The notes: a model not told the origin generated them from the sequence alone. Positions 1-7,954 are shown, numbered from the stretch's first letter. The stretch is 35,931 nt of DNA from Acidobacteriota bacterium (GCA_026394015.1 JAPKZA010000462.1:1-35931), one strand, 5' to 3'. Translations and numbers: made by a program.

Positions 1-1280
1 GCGTCGCGCCGACCCGCTTCGGTCGTCGGTACAGGAACAGTGGGTTCAATCCGCCCAGGAGTTGTCGGATGCATCGGCCGACCCCGATTCATCATCGGAG
101 GGCCGCCGCCCGGACGGCCACCGGAAGGCATTCCAGGGCCAGCGGGGCGCTGCTGCATCGGGCCGCTGCCGCCGGTGCGGCTCGGGCCTTGATAAAGGGG
201 GCGACCAGGCGACGGAGAGCCCGGACGTGCGTTCTGCGGAGGAGCCGGACGGGGAACGCCCGGCGCCGCGGGGGCTTGGCGAAGCTGGTTCAGTCGATTC
301 ACCATGTCCGGCCGAGGCGGGACAATGGGCCGAGCCGTCGGCTGGCCAACCAGCGGACGCTGTGGGTTCGAAATCTGCGCCATCGGCCGACTCGCGGCAC
401 CCGGAGCGGGGCGCGGAGGCGGCGGAGTCGGCATAGCCGGTGCGCCAGGGCGCGCCATGGGAGGCGCGGGCGGCCGCGGAGCCGGCGGGGCGGGCCGAGG
501 GGCCGGATGGCCAAGGATGACAGCCGCCGGCGGCTGCTGCCGGGGCGGAAGCACGACGTTCGGACGCGGGGCGCCCGGTGCGGCCGCCGGAGTCGGGGAC
601 GAAGCAGCGGCCGCACCGGGGAGCGGCTGCCGCGGGCCAGACGCACCAGGAGCAGGCCGCGCGCTGGGAGCCATCGGCATCAGCGGCTTGTTCGCTTGCG
701 GAGCGAGAACCGGTGCCCTCGGCGGGGCAGGGGCGGCAGGCGCGGGCGCGGCGGGCGCCGACGGCGGCACCATCGGCAAAGCCGGGGCACTCGTCACGAT
801 CGGAGGCGTCAGCGGGCCACCACTGGCCAACGGCGGCCGCAGCGGAAACATCGCCCGCGCCGGAGGTGTCGGCGGGGTCGCAGGTGTGGCCGGGGGCGCC
901 GGCTTCGCCACTACTGGAGCAGCGGGAGGAGTTGCCACCGCCACCGGAGCGGCCACCGGAGCCGCAACGACCGGCGCAACTACCACTGGAGGTGGCGGCG
1001 GCGGCGGAGGCGGAGGCGGTGCCGCTGCTCTCGGCTCAGGAATCTCGGGCGCCTCAAAGGGCGCTGCGGCGGGCGGTTCAGCAACAAACAGAAAATCTTG
1101 TTCCTTAGCGAGCGGGCCGAGGCTTGCCAAGCGCTTGCGCAGTGCCAGGGCAACATCCTCGTCAACGGAGCTGGAATGCGTTTTCTTGTCTTCTACGCCA
1201 TACTCCGCAAGCATGTCGAGGATCACGTTTGGTTTCACCTCAAGCTCCCGGGCCAGCTCGTTGATACGAATCTTACTCAT
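1..1280 (-). CDS. infB: Translation initiation factor IF-2, N-terminal part (partial, runs off left edge)
   Basis: IF-2 is the GTPase that brings initiator tRNA to the 30S ribosomal subunit. Only the first 426 codons are in the window; the frame stays open to the left edge, so the G domain is missing. The start is ATG at 1278-1280, giving MSKIRINELARELEV, a typical IF2_N helical domain (about residues 1-50). After that the protein is almost entirely Pro/Ala/Arg/Gly linker up to the edge, including a run of prolines near residues 85-93. Long disordered linkers of this kind are usual in IF-2 of acidobacteria and myxobacteria. The gene follows rimP and nusA on the same strand, the standard order. 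The 184 bp between it and the nusA tail contain no ylxR gene that I can see, and no strong Shine-Dalgarno sequence precedes the ATG. Identity is clear from the N-terminal domain and the neighbours. Confidence 0.93.
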   Translation of the reverse strand, partial: MSKIRINELARELEVKPNVILDMLAEYGVEDKKTHSSSVDEDVALALRKRLASLGPLAKEQDFLFVAEPPAAAPFEAPEIPEPRAAAPPPPPPPPPPPVVVAPVVAAPVAAPVAVATPPAAPVVAKPAPPATPATPPTPPARAMFPLRPPLASGGPLTPPIVTSAPALPMVPPSAPAAPAPAAPAPPRAPVLAPQANKPLMPMAPSARPAPGASGPRQPLPGAAAASSPTPAAAPGAPRPNVVLPPRQQPPAAVILGHPAPRPAPPAPRPPAPPMARPGAPAMPTPPPPRPAPGAASRPMAQISNPQRPLVGQPTARPIVPPRPDMVNRLNQLRQAPAAPGVPRPAPPQNARPGSPSPGRPLYQGPSRTGGSGPMQQRPAGPGMPSGGRPGGGPPMMNRGRPMHPTTPGRIEPTVPVPTTEAGRRD

Positions 1281-1464
1281 AGAGAATCAATAAATGGTCA
1301 AGCGTGTCGAATCTAGCTACATACCGACACTTCTCCTAAAAGCATAGTGAGATCTTGCCCAGAAGCCATAATAACAGATTCCCGTTCAAGTCCCTACCCT
1401 ATCCTGTTCTGGGATAACGGCGAGAACTCTCACGGGGGCCCTGGGCAAGCCTCCTCTCGGTTCA

Positions 1465-1656
1465 CTACTCGGGCTTTGGCTCGGCGATCGCTTCCGCTGG
1501 GGCCTCTGGCTCGGTCGCGGCTGCGGCCTCGCCTTCGGCCGGCACCACTGCTTCGGCCTCGGCGCTCGGTTCGGTGGCGGGCGCTTCGGCGCCCTCCACA
1601 GGCACTTCGGCGCCCTCGGCGGGCACTTCGTACGGCGTTCCATAATACGCGTTCAC
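1465..1656 (-). pseudogene. Displaced C-terminal tail of NusA, out of frame with the main nusA frame
   Basis: This 63-codon frame begins with VNAYYGTPYEVP and continues as an Ala/Glu/Pro-rich acidic tail with repeats such as EGAEVPVEGAEAP. In related NusA proteins a short segment like VNAYYG ends the last helix-hairpin-helix and precedes such a tail, so I read this as the original NusA C-terminus. It overlaps the nusA stop by GTGA (GTG 1654-1656, TGA 1653-1655). It could be translated by termination-reinitiation at that overlap, which would give a separate tail peptide. I infer a deletion of roughly 25 codons with a net frameshift at the junction. A sequencing or assembly error at the junction is the main alternative. 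Confidence 0.6.
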
Positions 1657-2825
1657 CGCCGCACCAATCCAACCGTCGCCACTCCGCCCGCCAGCAACTG
1701 CTCGGCTACCGCTTCCGTCAACCCAAAGTCGATCAGCACCGAAACCGGAGCACCAGATACGGTCAACGCCGCCATCTGCATCTCCACTTCCTGCCGCTTC
1801 TCTTCCTCGCTCTTAATGTCAATCTTCCAGCCGATCAACTTCGCCGCTAAACGGACGTTCTGACCCTTCTTGCCGATCGCCAAAGAAAGCTGGCTGTCAT
1901 CCACGATGACCTCCATGTGCTTGCTCCCCATCTCGACAATCGCCACCCGGCTGATCTTCGCCGGGCTCAGCGCATGCGTCGCAAACGACACCGGCTCCTC
2001 GGAAAACTCAATAATATCGATCTTCTCCCCACGCAACTCGCGGATGATCGACTGCACCCGCATTCCCTTCATGCCGACGCAAGCTCCCACCGAGTCCACG
2101 TCCCGATCCCGCGATGCAACCGCAATCTTGGTCCGCTCACCCGCCTCACGCGCACACGCCTTGATCACAACCGTGTTGTCATAAATCTCAGGCACTTCCT
2201 GCTCAAACAGCCGCTTGACGAACTCGCAATCCGCCCGCGATAAAATCACGCCGGAATTCTTGCCGCTCCGTTCCACGCTCTTGATCACGCACCGCACCCG
2301 GTCGCCCACGTTGAACGACTCCAGCCGCGACTGCTCTTTCTTCGGCATCCGGGCTTCCGTCTTGCCCAAATCACAAATCAGGTCCTGACCCTCAATCCGC
2401 TTCACCGTGCACGTCGCCAACTCGCCCACCCGATTGTGGAACTCGCTGAAAATCGTATCGCGCTCGGCCTCCCGCACCTTCTGCATGATGACCTGCTTGG
2501 CCGTCTGCGCCGAGATCCGGCCCAACGACTCGGTCTTGAGCTTGGTCCGAACCTCGCCGCCCACAACCGCTCGCGGATCACCCTTCAGCGCGTCCGTCAG
2601 GCTGATCTCCCGCGTCTTGTCGGTGACCTCCTCGACAATCTTCTTCACCATGAACAACAGGACCATGCCGGTCTTCTCGTCCATTTCGGCAACCAGTTCA
2701 TCGTTCGTTTTGAACTGTTTGCGCGCGGCGACAAGCATCGCGTCCTTCACGGCGTCAATGATGACTTGCGGATCGATGCCCTTCTCTTTACTGAGCATCT
2801 CGATGGATTGATAAATCGTACCCAA
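1653..2825 (-). CDS. nusA: Transcription termination/antitermination factor NusA, C-terminally truncated
   Basis: NusA binds RNA polymerase and nascent RNA and modulates pausing, termination and antitermination. From TTG at 2825 the protein has 390 residues: the N-terminal RNAP-binding domain (about 1-125), an S1 domain (about 130-200), KH1 with GMKGMRVQSIIREL, and KH2 with IGKKGQNVRLAAKLIGWKIDI-type residues. The first part of the C-terminal helix-hairpin-helix is present (IDFGLTEAVAEQLLAGGVATV), but the frame then reads GLVRR and stops. The usual continuation, of the KLGxMTPEEL..IPGIG type, is missing, and the tail reappears in another frame at 1465-1656. I chose TTG 2825 because AGGAAGGA lies 8-9 bases upstream and the family begins near TIYQSIEML. 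A TTG at 2849 that overlaps rimP is the alternative. All core RNA-binding domains are intact, so the protein may still work. Confidence 0.88.
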   Translation of the reverse strand: MGTIYQSIEMLSKEKGIDPQVIIDAVKDAMLVAARKQFKTNDELVAEMDEKTGMVLLFMVKKIVEEVTDKTREISLTDALKGDPRAVVGGEVRTKLKTESLGRISAQTAKQVIMQKVREAERDTIFSEFHNRVGELATCTVKRIEGQDLICDLGKTEARMPKKEQSRLESFNVGDRVRCVIKSVERSGKNSGVILSRADCEFVKRLFEQEVPEIYDNTVVIKACAREAGERTKIAVASRDRDVDSVGACVGMKGMRVQSIIRELRGEKIDIIEFSEEPVSFATHALSPAKISRVAIVEMGSKHMEVIVDDSQLSLAIGKKGQNVRLAAKLIGWKIDIKSEEEKRQEVEMQMAALTVSGAPVSVLIDFGLTEAVAEQLLAGGVATVGLVRR

Positions 2826-2838
2826 AGTGTTTTCCTTC

Positions 2839-3303
2839 CTACCACTCAAACTTCAAATTCGCTTTGCTAATCAGATCAAACGGGATAGCAACCGTCTTTT
2901 CCGCTGTTTCGAGGGTAACAACCCCCTCGTCAAAGGATGTCAGCGAGCCCTCGTAGCGTTTCGCACCTTCGATCGGCTCCCGCAAACTAACTTTAATCTT
3001 CTGCCCCACGAAACGTTCAAAATCCCGCGGACGACTCAGCCGACGCTCCACTCCCGGGCTACTCACTTCCAACTGATAAGCCGCCTCTCCCGGAATCACG
3101 TCCCCGGCATCAAGCTGCTCGCTCAGTTGGCGCGACACCATCTCGCAGTCGCCATGCGACACCCCGCCCTCTTTGTCGATGTTCACCCGCACCACACGCG
3201 CGGCTCCAGCACCCAGGAGTTCGATCTCCACGATCTCAATTCCCGCGGAGCGAGCTACGCCCTCGGCTATTTCGTAAATTTTATCCAGCAACTCTCGTTT
3301 CAT
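2839..3303 (-). CDS. rimP: Ribosome maturation factor RimP
   Basis: RimP helps assemble the 30S ribosomal subunit. The 154-residue product from ATG 3303 has the two expected parts: an N-terminal alpha/beta domain (ELLDKIYEIAEGVARSAGIEIVEIEL; NIDKEGGVSHGDCE; YQLEVSSPGVERRL) and a C-terminal SH3-like domain (KIKVSLREPIEGAKRYEGSL; VAIPFDLISKANL). The SSPGxxRxL motif is diagnostic. A TTG at 3312 would add three residues, but it falls at the edge of the upstream hairpin's U-tract, so I prefer the ATG. Neither start has a clear Shine-Dalgarno sequence. It is the first gene of rimP-nusA-infB; its stop overlaps the most distal possible nusA start. Confidence 0.93.
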   Translation of the reverse strand: MKRELLDKIYEIAEGVARSAGIEIVEIELLGAGAARVVRVNIDKEGGVSHGDCEMVSRQLSEQLDAGDVIPGEAAYQLEVSSPGVERRLSRPRDFERFVGQKIKVSLREPIEGAKRYEGSLTSFDEGVVTLETAEKTVAIPFDLISKANLKFEW

Positions 3304-3312
3304 CAGGACCAA

Positions 3313-3336
3313 TAAAAAAGTGGGCTTTCGCCCACT
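3313..3336 (-). terminator. Terminator-like hairpin immediately before rimP
   Basis: On the minus strand AGTGGGC-GAAA-GCCCACT (3336 to 3319) forms a perfect 7-bp stem with a GNRA-type tetraloop, followed by TTTTTT. This is a textbook intrinsic terminator. It lies between the two-component operon that ends at 3392 and rimP, and its U-tract ends only about ten bases before the rimP ATG. It may simply end the upstream operon. Because a TACAAT box lies upstream of it, it could also act as an attenuator in the rimP-nusA-infB leader. Confidence 0.7.
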
Positions 3337-3359
3337 GCTCGTCGTTCGTCGACTTTTTC

Positions 3360-3365
3360 ATTGTA
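3360..3365 (-). promoter_or_regulatory. Possible -10 box for the rimP operon
   Basis: TACAAT on the minus strand matches TATAAT at five of six positions and is preceded by GTG, but I see no convincing -35 box. If it is used, transcription would start about seven bases downstream and pass through the hairpin at 3319-3336 before reaching rimP. Confidence 0.3.
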
Positions 3366-3391
3366 CACCCCCTTACCCTCACATGGAGAGC

Positions 3392-4078
3392 TCACACGGA
3401 GAACCGGTAACCCACTCCCCGCACCGTGAAAATGTGGCGAGGGTTTTGAGGGTTATCCTCCAGCTTCTGCCGCAGCCAGGCAATGTGGACATCAATCGTC
3501 CGCGACGACACCGCCGCCTGATACTCCCAAACGTTTTCCAGCAACTCCTCCCGCGGCACCACCTTGCCCCGCCGCTCAATCAAATACTGCAACAACTGCA
3601 ACTCCTTACCGGCCAGATTCACCTCCACCCCACTCTTCACCACATCGCCTTTTTCAAAATCCACCGCCACGTTCCCAAAAGCAAAACTACGCACCGGAGC
3701 CAAGCTCTCCTTATTCACCCGCCGCAGCAACGCCTCGATCCGCGCCACTAGCTCCGCCGGATGAAACGGCTTCGTCAGATAGTCATCCGCCCCCAGCTTC
3801 AGCCCCACCACCCGGTCCACCACCTGTGACTTCGCCGTCAGCATCAAGATCGCCACGTCCCGCCCCTGCTGCCGCAACTCCCGGCACACCTCGTGACCGT
3901 TCTTGCCGGGCAACATCACGTCCAGCACGATCAAATCAAACGCCTCCGACAGCGCTCGCGCCAGCCCCGACGGCCCGTCGGTAGCGGAAAAGACCTCAAA
4001 TCCCTCCGCCGACAGCAAATCCGTCACCGTCAGCACCAGCCCCGGTTCATCTTCAATCAGTAATATTCGTGAACTCAT
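3392..4078 (-). CDS. OmpR/PhoB-family response regulator
   Basis: A 228-residue DNA-binding response regulator. The receiver domain (1-120) has the acidic pair E9-D10, the phospho-acceptor D53 in LIVLDVMLPG, T81 in MLTAK and K103 in LTKPF. A winged-helix OmpR_C domain (about 130-226) ends in the typical HIFTVRGVGYRF. It overlaps the upstream histidine kinase gene by 26 bp, so the two are co-transcribed and almost certainly a cognate pair. Target genes cannot be inferred from the sequence. A terminator-like hairpin follows the gene at 3319-3336. Confidence 0.94.
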   Translation of the reverse strand: MSSRILLIEDEPGLVLTVTDLLSAEGFEVFSATDGPSGLARALSEAFDLIVLDVMLPGKNGHEVCRELRQQGRDVAILMLTAKSQVVDRVVGLKLGADDYLTKPFHPAELVARIEALLRRVNKESLAPVRSFAFGNVAVDFEKGDVVKSGVEVNLAGKELQLLQYLIERRGKVVPREELLENVWEYQAAVSSRTIDVHIAWLRQKLEDNPQNPRHIFTVRGVGYRFSV

Positions 4079-5735
4079 CTTGATACTCCGCCGCCGCGGC
4101 TGGCAGACGGATCAAAAACTCCGCCCCGCCGCCCGGTCCGCTCTTCACTGTAACTGTTCCCCCATGCGCCTCGACGATCCCCCTGACCAGGTTCAGGCCC
4201 AGGCCCGTGCCATGGATCTGTTTCTGCAACGCCTGCCTCCCCCGGAAAAATGCGTCGAAAACGTGGGGTTGCTCATCCACCGGAATCCCCGCCCCACGGT
4301 CCTCCACCCGAATCTCCACCGCCCCGTCCGCCGCCGTTGCCGCCGACAGTCCAACCCACCCATCGCCCTCCGCCCCGTACTTGGCCGCGTTCGAAAGCAG
4401 ATTCTTGATCGCCCGCTCGAGCGACGCCGCGTCCCCCAACACCAGCGGCAGACCCGCCGCCACCTTCATCTCCACCCGGCAACCCGCTTCGCTCATCACG
4501 CTCGCGCTCGAAGCGACGCTCGATTCAAGCAACGTCTCCACCGCCACCGGCTCATGCGCCGCCTGCGTGCTCCGGCCCACTCGCGAACTGGCGTAGTGCA
4601 AAACCTGCTCCACCAGCGCCGTCAGCTTCTCGCTCTCCTGCTGGATCAAAACCCCATACCGTTCCACCTGCGTCGGATTGCTCGCAATCTTCCCCCGCAA
4701 GTTGTACGCTGCCGTGCAAATTACCGCCAGCGGCGTCCGCAGTTCATGAGACACCCCGGCCACAAAATCGATCTGCATCTCCGCCAGTCGCTGCGACTGC
4801 CGTGTCGTATAAACCAAGGTCCAAGCCGTCGCCAGAATCAGCGCCAAGACCCCCGCCATCACCGCCAAATTCCGCCACCGCGTCCGCTCCACCACCGCCT
4901 CCAGCGAACCCGCCTGGTTCCGCACCGCCAGCGTCCACCGCCCCTCCGTCGCCCCCGCATTGCGTCGCCCCGGAGGTCCGCCGCCCCGTCCGCCAAACCC
5001 CATCTCAAACTGCGGCTCGAAAAGCGCCACCTCCGCGTCCGGTGCCGCCAACGCGTCCCCGGCAATCAGCTTCGAAGGATCCCTTCGCGCCGAAACGCTA
5101 TGTCGATACTCCGCCGCGCTCGGCTCTCCCAGATGACGCGCCAAGAGCTCGGGCACCAAAACAGTGGCCAGAAACTGGGCGTCCATCTCCAGCAAAACCC
5201 ATTCCTGCTCCCGCGCTCGAGGTCCGGGCCCCTCCCGCCGAAACCGCGGCAGGTCGATCAGCGTCAGCTCAGCCCGATCCGCTACCCCGCCCCGCCCCCG
5301 CTCCCCCGCCACCCGTTCCCGCATCCGCTCCCGCATCGCCTCCCAATGCTTCGGCCACGCAGTCGGCTCGGCCTTTCCCGTCCGGGGATTCAACCGCTCC
5401 AGCCGCATCTCGCCGGCTTCCGGACGAGCGACAAACGCCTCCCGCAACATCCCGGTATGCCGTCCACTCTCCTCCCAGGCCATCAGCCGCGCCACGTAAT
5501 CCCCATCCTCGCCCCGCATCATCGCCCGACTCAGCACAGAAATCTCTTCGTTGAAATCATGGCTCACCCGCGCCAAACTCCCTTGCAACGTCCGCTGCAG
5601 CCTCTCCCGCTCCGCCACGCTAACTTCGCCAATCCAGCGATACTGCAGCACCCCCAGCAGGCCGCACAGCCCCACCATCGCCCCCACGGCCAGCCCCGCC
5701 TGCCAACTCCGCCGAGTTTGTCGCTTGCCTTGCAT
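4053..5735 (-). CDS. Membrane sensor histidine kinase
   Basis: A 560-residue kinase that autophosphorylates and passes phosphate to the regulator at 3392-4078. There is an N-terminal membrane segment (about 13-34), an extracytoplasmic region of about 250 residues containing a Gly/Arg-rich stretch near 248-262, a second membrane segment (about 289-311), a HisKA dimerisation domain with H330 in FVAGVSHELRTPL, and a HATPase_c domain. The N-box is NLLSNAAKYG (about 446-454), the G1 box DRGAGIP (479-485), the F-box FDAFFRG and the G2 box GTGLGLN (509-515). The extracytoplasmic sensor matches no domain I can name, so the signal is unknown. The gene starts at ATG 5733-5735 and diverges from the dioxygenase gene across about 100 bp. 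Confidence 0.94.
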   Translation of the reverse strand: MQGKRQTRRSWQAGLAVGAMVGLCGLLGVLQYRWIGEVSVAERERLQRTLQGSLARVSHDFNEEISVLSRAMMRGEDGDYVARLMAWEESGRHTGMLREAFVARPEAGEMRLERLNPRTGKAEPTAWPKHWEAMRERMRERVAGERGRGGVADRAELTLIDLPRFRREGPGPRAREQEWVLLEMDAQFLATVLVPELLARHLGEPSAAEYRHSVSARRDPSKLIAGDALAAPDAEVALFEPQFEMGFGGRGGGPPGRRNAGATEGRWTLAVRNQAGSLEAVVERTRWRNLAVMAGVLALILATAWTLVYTTRQSQRLAEMQIDFVAGVSHELRTPLAVICTAAYNLRGKIASNPTQVERYGVLIQQESEKLTALVEQVLHYASSRVGRSTQAAHEPVAVETLLESSVASSASVMSEAGCRVEMKVAAGLPLVLGDAASLERAIKNLLSNAAKYGAEGDGWVGLSAATAADGAVEIRVEDRGAGIPVDEQPHVFDAFFRGRQALQKQIHGTGLGLNLVRGIVEAHGGTVTVKSGPGGGAEFLIRLPAAAAEYQDEFTNITD

Positions 5736-5840
5736 GTACTCCTTTACACTACCTCTCCCCGTGCCGAATCGCCCGTAAAAACATAGTTAAGAACGTTAAG
5801 TTTCAAGGGTATACGACAGACTCTCGCCCTATCATGCCGT

Positions 5841-6467
5841 ATGACTCCTCGTCGCCATTTCCTCTCCGCCCTCCTCACGGTGCCCGGCGCTTTCGCCGAG
5901 CAACTCTCCCTCACCCCCGCCCAAGCCGAAGGCCCGTTCTATCCCGATAAGCTCCCGCTCGATACCGACAACGACCTCCTCGCAGTCAACAAGAACATCA
6001 CCCCCGCCGTCGGCGAAGTGACCTACCTCAGCGGACGCATCCTCGATGCCCGCGGCGAGCCCATCCGCAACGCCCAAGTCGAAATCTGGCAGGTCGACCA
6101 CCACGGAGCCTACCTCCACTCCCGGACCAACAACGCCGACAAACGCGACGTTAACTTCCAAGGCTTCGGCCGCTTCCTCACCGCCTCCACCGGTGAGTAC
6201 CTCTTCCGCACCGTCAAGCCGGTCGTCTACCCCGGCCGCACCCGCCACATCCACATGGCCATCCTGCCTCCTGGCGGCAAGCGGTTCGTCACGCAGGTCT
6301 ACGTGGCCGGCGAGCCCAAAAATGCAAACGATGGCGTCCTCCGCGGCATCCGCGACCCCAAAGCCCGCGAATCCGTTATCGTCCCCTTCGCCCCCCTCCC
6401 TGGATCGAAAATCGGCGAACTCACCGCCCGCTTCGACGTCGTCCTCGGCTTCACCTCTCCCGGTTAG
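5841..6467 (+). CDS. Exported intradiol ring-cleavage dioxygenase-like protein
   Basis: A 208-residue member of the protocatechuate 3,4-dioxygenase/catechol 1,2-dioxygenase fold. The usual non-haem Fe(III) ligands are visible: a Tyr in the DHHGAYLHSR segment (Y91), Y130 in KPVVYPGR, and H136 and H138 in RHIHM. The N-terminus (TPRRHFLSALLTVPGAFA) looks like a signal peptide with an RR pair, so the enzyme is probably exported. Family members cleave catechol-type rings between the hydroxyls; exported single-domain versions are common in soil acidobacteria and often have unknown substrates. The gene stands alone, divergent from the histidine kinase, with no ring-cleavage pathway genes nearby. Annotation as a dioxygenase-like protein is safe; the substrate is not known. 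Confidence 0.85.
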   Translation: MTPRRHFLSALLTVPGAFAEQLSLTPAQAEGPFYPDKLPLDTDNDLLAVNKNITPAVGEVTYLSGRILDARGEPIRNAQVEIWQVDHHGAYLHSRTNNADKRDVNFQGFGRFLTASTGEYLFRTVKPVVYPGRTRHIHMAILPPGGKRFVTQVYVAGEPKNANDGVLRGIRDPKARESVIVPFAPLPGSKIGELTARFDVVLGFTSPG

Positions 6468-6571
6468 AGATCATCTCGGCCAGCCCAGCCGTCTAATCCT
6501 GAGCTTCATTGCGGGAGGGTTTGGATTCGATGCGGTCTTGTAAAAAGCTTACGATGAAAGAAGGATCAGTG

Positions 6572-6817
6572 ATGACGCACACCGACACCGATATCGATTG
6601 GCTTGCTTGCGAACTTATTGAGCAAGTCCCCGGCAAGGTATCGGGCCGACCGATCGTGCGGGGTACGCGCATTCTCCCCGACGCCATCGTGGACAGCTAC
6701 GACCTTGGGGAAACTATTGACGAACTGCTCGAAGGCTTCCCTTCCTTGTCGGTTGTTCAGATCAGACGGCTAATCGAGTTTGCCCACACGCAACGGAGGC
6801 AGCCGCCTAATCCGTGA
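6572..6817 (+). CDS. DUF433 antitoxin (VapB45-like)
   Basis: An 81-residue protein with the DUF433 pattern: GRPIVRGTRILPDAIVDSYDLGETIDELLEGFPSLSV spread over residues 28-66, followed by a helix that includes IRRLIEFAHTQR. In the family this winged-helix protein is the antitoxin/repressor of DUF5615 (PIN-like) toxins. ATG 6572 was chosen because an AAGGA sequence lies about eight bases upstream and the family does not extend further. Its stop overlaps the GTG of the decayed toxin as GTGA (6814-6817). The antitoxin frame is intact although its partner is destroyed. Confidence 0.85.
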   Translation: MTHTDTDIDWLACELIEQVPGKVSGRPIVRGTRILPDAIVDSYDLGETIDELLEGFPSLSVVQIRRLIEFAHTQRRQPPNP

Positions 6818-7124
6818 AGGTGTCGCTCGATGAAAATCTCGATCATGCCTCGCGGCATCTTCGGTAGCGACGATCGCCTACAGTAGGTTCGGCTTCGCTC
6901 ATAAATGGCGAGTTGCCACGGAGAGTGTCGCAAAGCCGAGTGGACCCTTCAGCTACGAGCACAACTTCAGAGGGCTCCGGCTGGCAGTCGTGGCGCTATC
7001 AGCCATTCAGCTCCCCATGAATTCTGTCCCCGGTTCATTTCAGGCGGTCGATTGCGGCACGTTCAGCCGGAAGAAACTGCCCCGGCCAGCAGCGGGAGAA
7101 TGGCGTTGGGCCTTGCGGAGTTAG
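6814..7124 (+). pseudogene. Decayed DUF5615 PIN-like toxin
   Basis: The reading frame starts GTG 6814 with KVSLDENLDHASRHLR, the usual DUF5615 N-terminus including the acidic DEN motif, but TAG at 6865-6867 stops it after 17 codons. Downstream, pieces of the family are still readable in shifted frames: a segment like LINGEL around 6900-6915, and then YEHNFRGLRLAVVALSAI, QLP, PGSF and VDCGTFSR at about 6957-7075. The second fragment matches the C-terminal half of DUF5615 proteins and stays open to TAG at 7122-7124. Several frameshifts and probably an internal deletion have destroyed the toxin, while the antitoxin at 6572-6817 is intact. The identification rests on residue patterns recalled for the family. 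Confidence 0.72.
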
Positions 7125-7328
7125 AGTTTGCGGTTGCCCGCGCGACTTGATCGATCCAGTCTCCTCAAGGGCCGTGGGCGACAGACGGAGCGCACGCCGT
7201 GTAGGAAGTCGGGCGAGTTGCACCTCTGTATCAACCTTGCGATGACCGCTTACACGGTTGAATCTACACCCTCGCGGCCACGAGTACGCCCTCCGGTCAA
7301 GATCTAGTTTGAGGTTCCCTTCGCGACT

Positions 7329-7700
7329 TTGCGGGAGCAGTTTGAGATCTGGCCCCAGTTTTGCGAAGCTTGGACGGTGTCTGACCTGCAAATGGCACCC
7401 GCTGACGTCGTCCAGTGGCTCTGCTTAACGGAGACTATGCTCAGTCCCGGAACCACTATGGCAGGCGTCCAGCAGAGACCTGAAAACTTGCCCTCTGCTT
7501 TTGCCGATTACGACGGACCCGAGAAGATGGGCCGCATTTGCGGCTGGGTGAACGGCTTATTTGATTTTGAGATCATTCGCCACAAGGACGGTGGGCACGT
7601 GTTCTTCCGGCACGTGGAAGCGGAGCAGATCGACAATCCAAGACTCCGTGAAGCGCTCGCAGCCTTTGCGACGGCGCTCGCCGAAACGGCAACCCAGTAA
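7329..7700 (+). CDS. Hypothetical protein
   Basis: A reading frame of up to 123 residues from a TTG at 7329, or 102 from ATG 7392. I recognise no family. The composition is soluble and acidic, with aromatic-rich segments (WPQFCEAW, GWVNGLFDFEII, HVFFRHVEAEQI) and a C-terminal helix of Ala and Leu. No signal peptide or membrane segment is visible. The stretch before it (7125-7328) carries nothing I can identify. The start is uncertain because neither candidate has a clear Shine-Dalgarno sequence. Gene status rests on the plausible amino-acid composition over the whole frame. Confidence 0.5.
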   Translation: MREQFEIWPQFCEAWTVSDLQMAPADVVQWLCLTETMLSPGTTMAGVQQRPENLPSAFADYDGPEKMGRICGWVNGLFDFEIIRHKDGGHVFFRHVEAEQIDNPRLREALAAFATALAETATQ

Positions 7701-7744
7701 CCCGGTTGGATGTTGGTTCCCGATTAACATAATGTTGCCCCTAG

Positions 7745-7954
7745 TCAAGCGACCGGATTCCCAAACGCCTTCATTCCCTTCTCAAGCACCGTCTTCGGAA
7801 ACTGATCGGTGCCGCACAAAATGAAGGAGCCGAAATCCTTGTACCAGTCGCCAGCAGGTGCGACGGGGCCGGTTTTCACCCATTCTTGAAGAGCCAACAG
7901 GTCTGCCACCGAGATGCGTCGCTCATCGACTCGCTGGAGAAGATGCTGCCACAC
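7745..7954 (-). CDS. Small conserved hypothetical protein (DWYKDFG motif)
   Basis: A 69-residue frame from GTG 7954; a CTG a few codons upstream would add the residues LPRP. It contains VWQHLLQRVDERRIS, then LLALQEWVKTGP, then GDWYKDFGSFILCGTD and PKTVLEKGMKAFG. Small proteins with an (E/G)DWYKDFGxFxLCG pattern are familiar to me from many genomes, but I know no function for them. It lies just downstream of the RHH-type gene at 7968-8267 on the same strand, 13 bp away, so the two are probably co-transcribed, and a toxin-antitoxin-like arrangement is possible. That is inference only; nothing in the sequence shows toxin catalytic residues. Confidence 0.62.
   Translation of the reverse strand: MWQHLLQRVDERRISVADLLALQEWVKTGPVAPAGDWYKDFGSFILCGTDQFPKTVLEKGMKAFGNPVA

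Noticed and set aside
304-1293. Plus-strand Gly/Ala-rich frame over infB
   Set aside because: It is the reverse complement of the Pro/Ala linker of IF-2; low-complexity sequence gives open frames on both strands.
1320-1400. An 18-codon frame in the nusA-infB gap
   Set aside because: Too short, no recognisable product such as YlxR, and no homology.
3281-3361. A 26-codon possible leader peptide covering the hairpin before rimP
   Set aside because: Its ATG lies in the candidate -10 box, it has no Shine-Dalgarno sequence, and it overlaps the rimP start; more likely chance.
3903-5786. Plus-strand 627-codon frame over the histidine kinase
   Set aside because: It is the reverse-strand shadow of a C-ending-codon gene; its translation is Arg/Pro/His-rich without domains, whereas the minus-strand frame has every kinase motif.
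7035-7391. Minus-strand 118-codon frame over the DUF5615 remnant
   Set aside because: The plus strand carries recognisable DUF5615 pieces; the minus frame has no domain.
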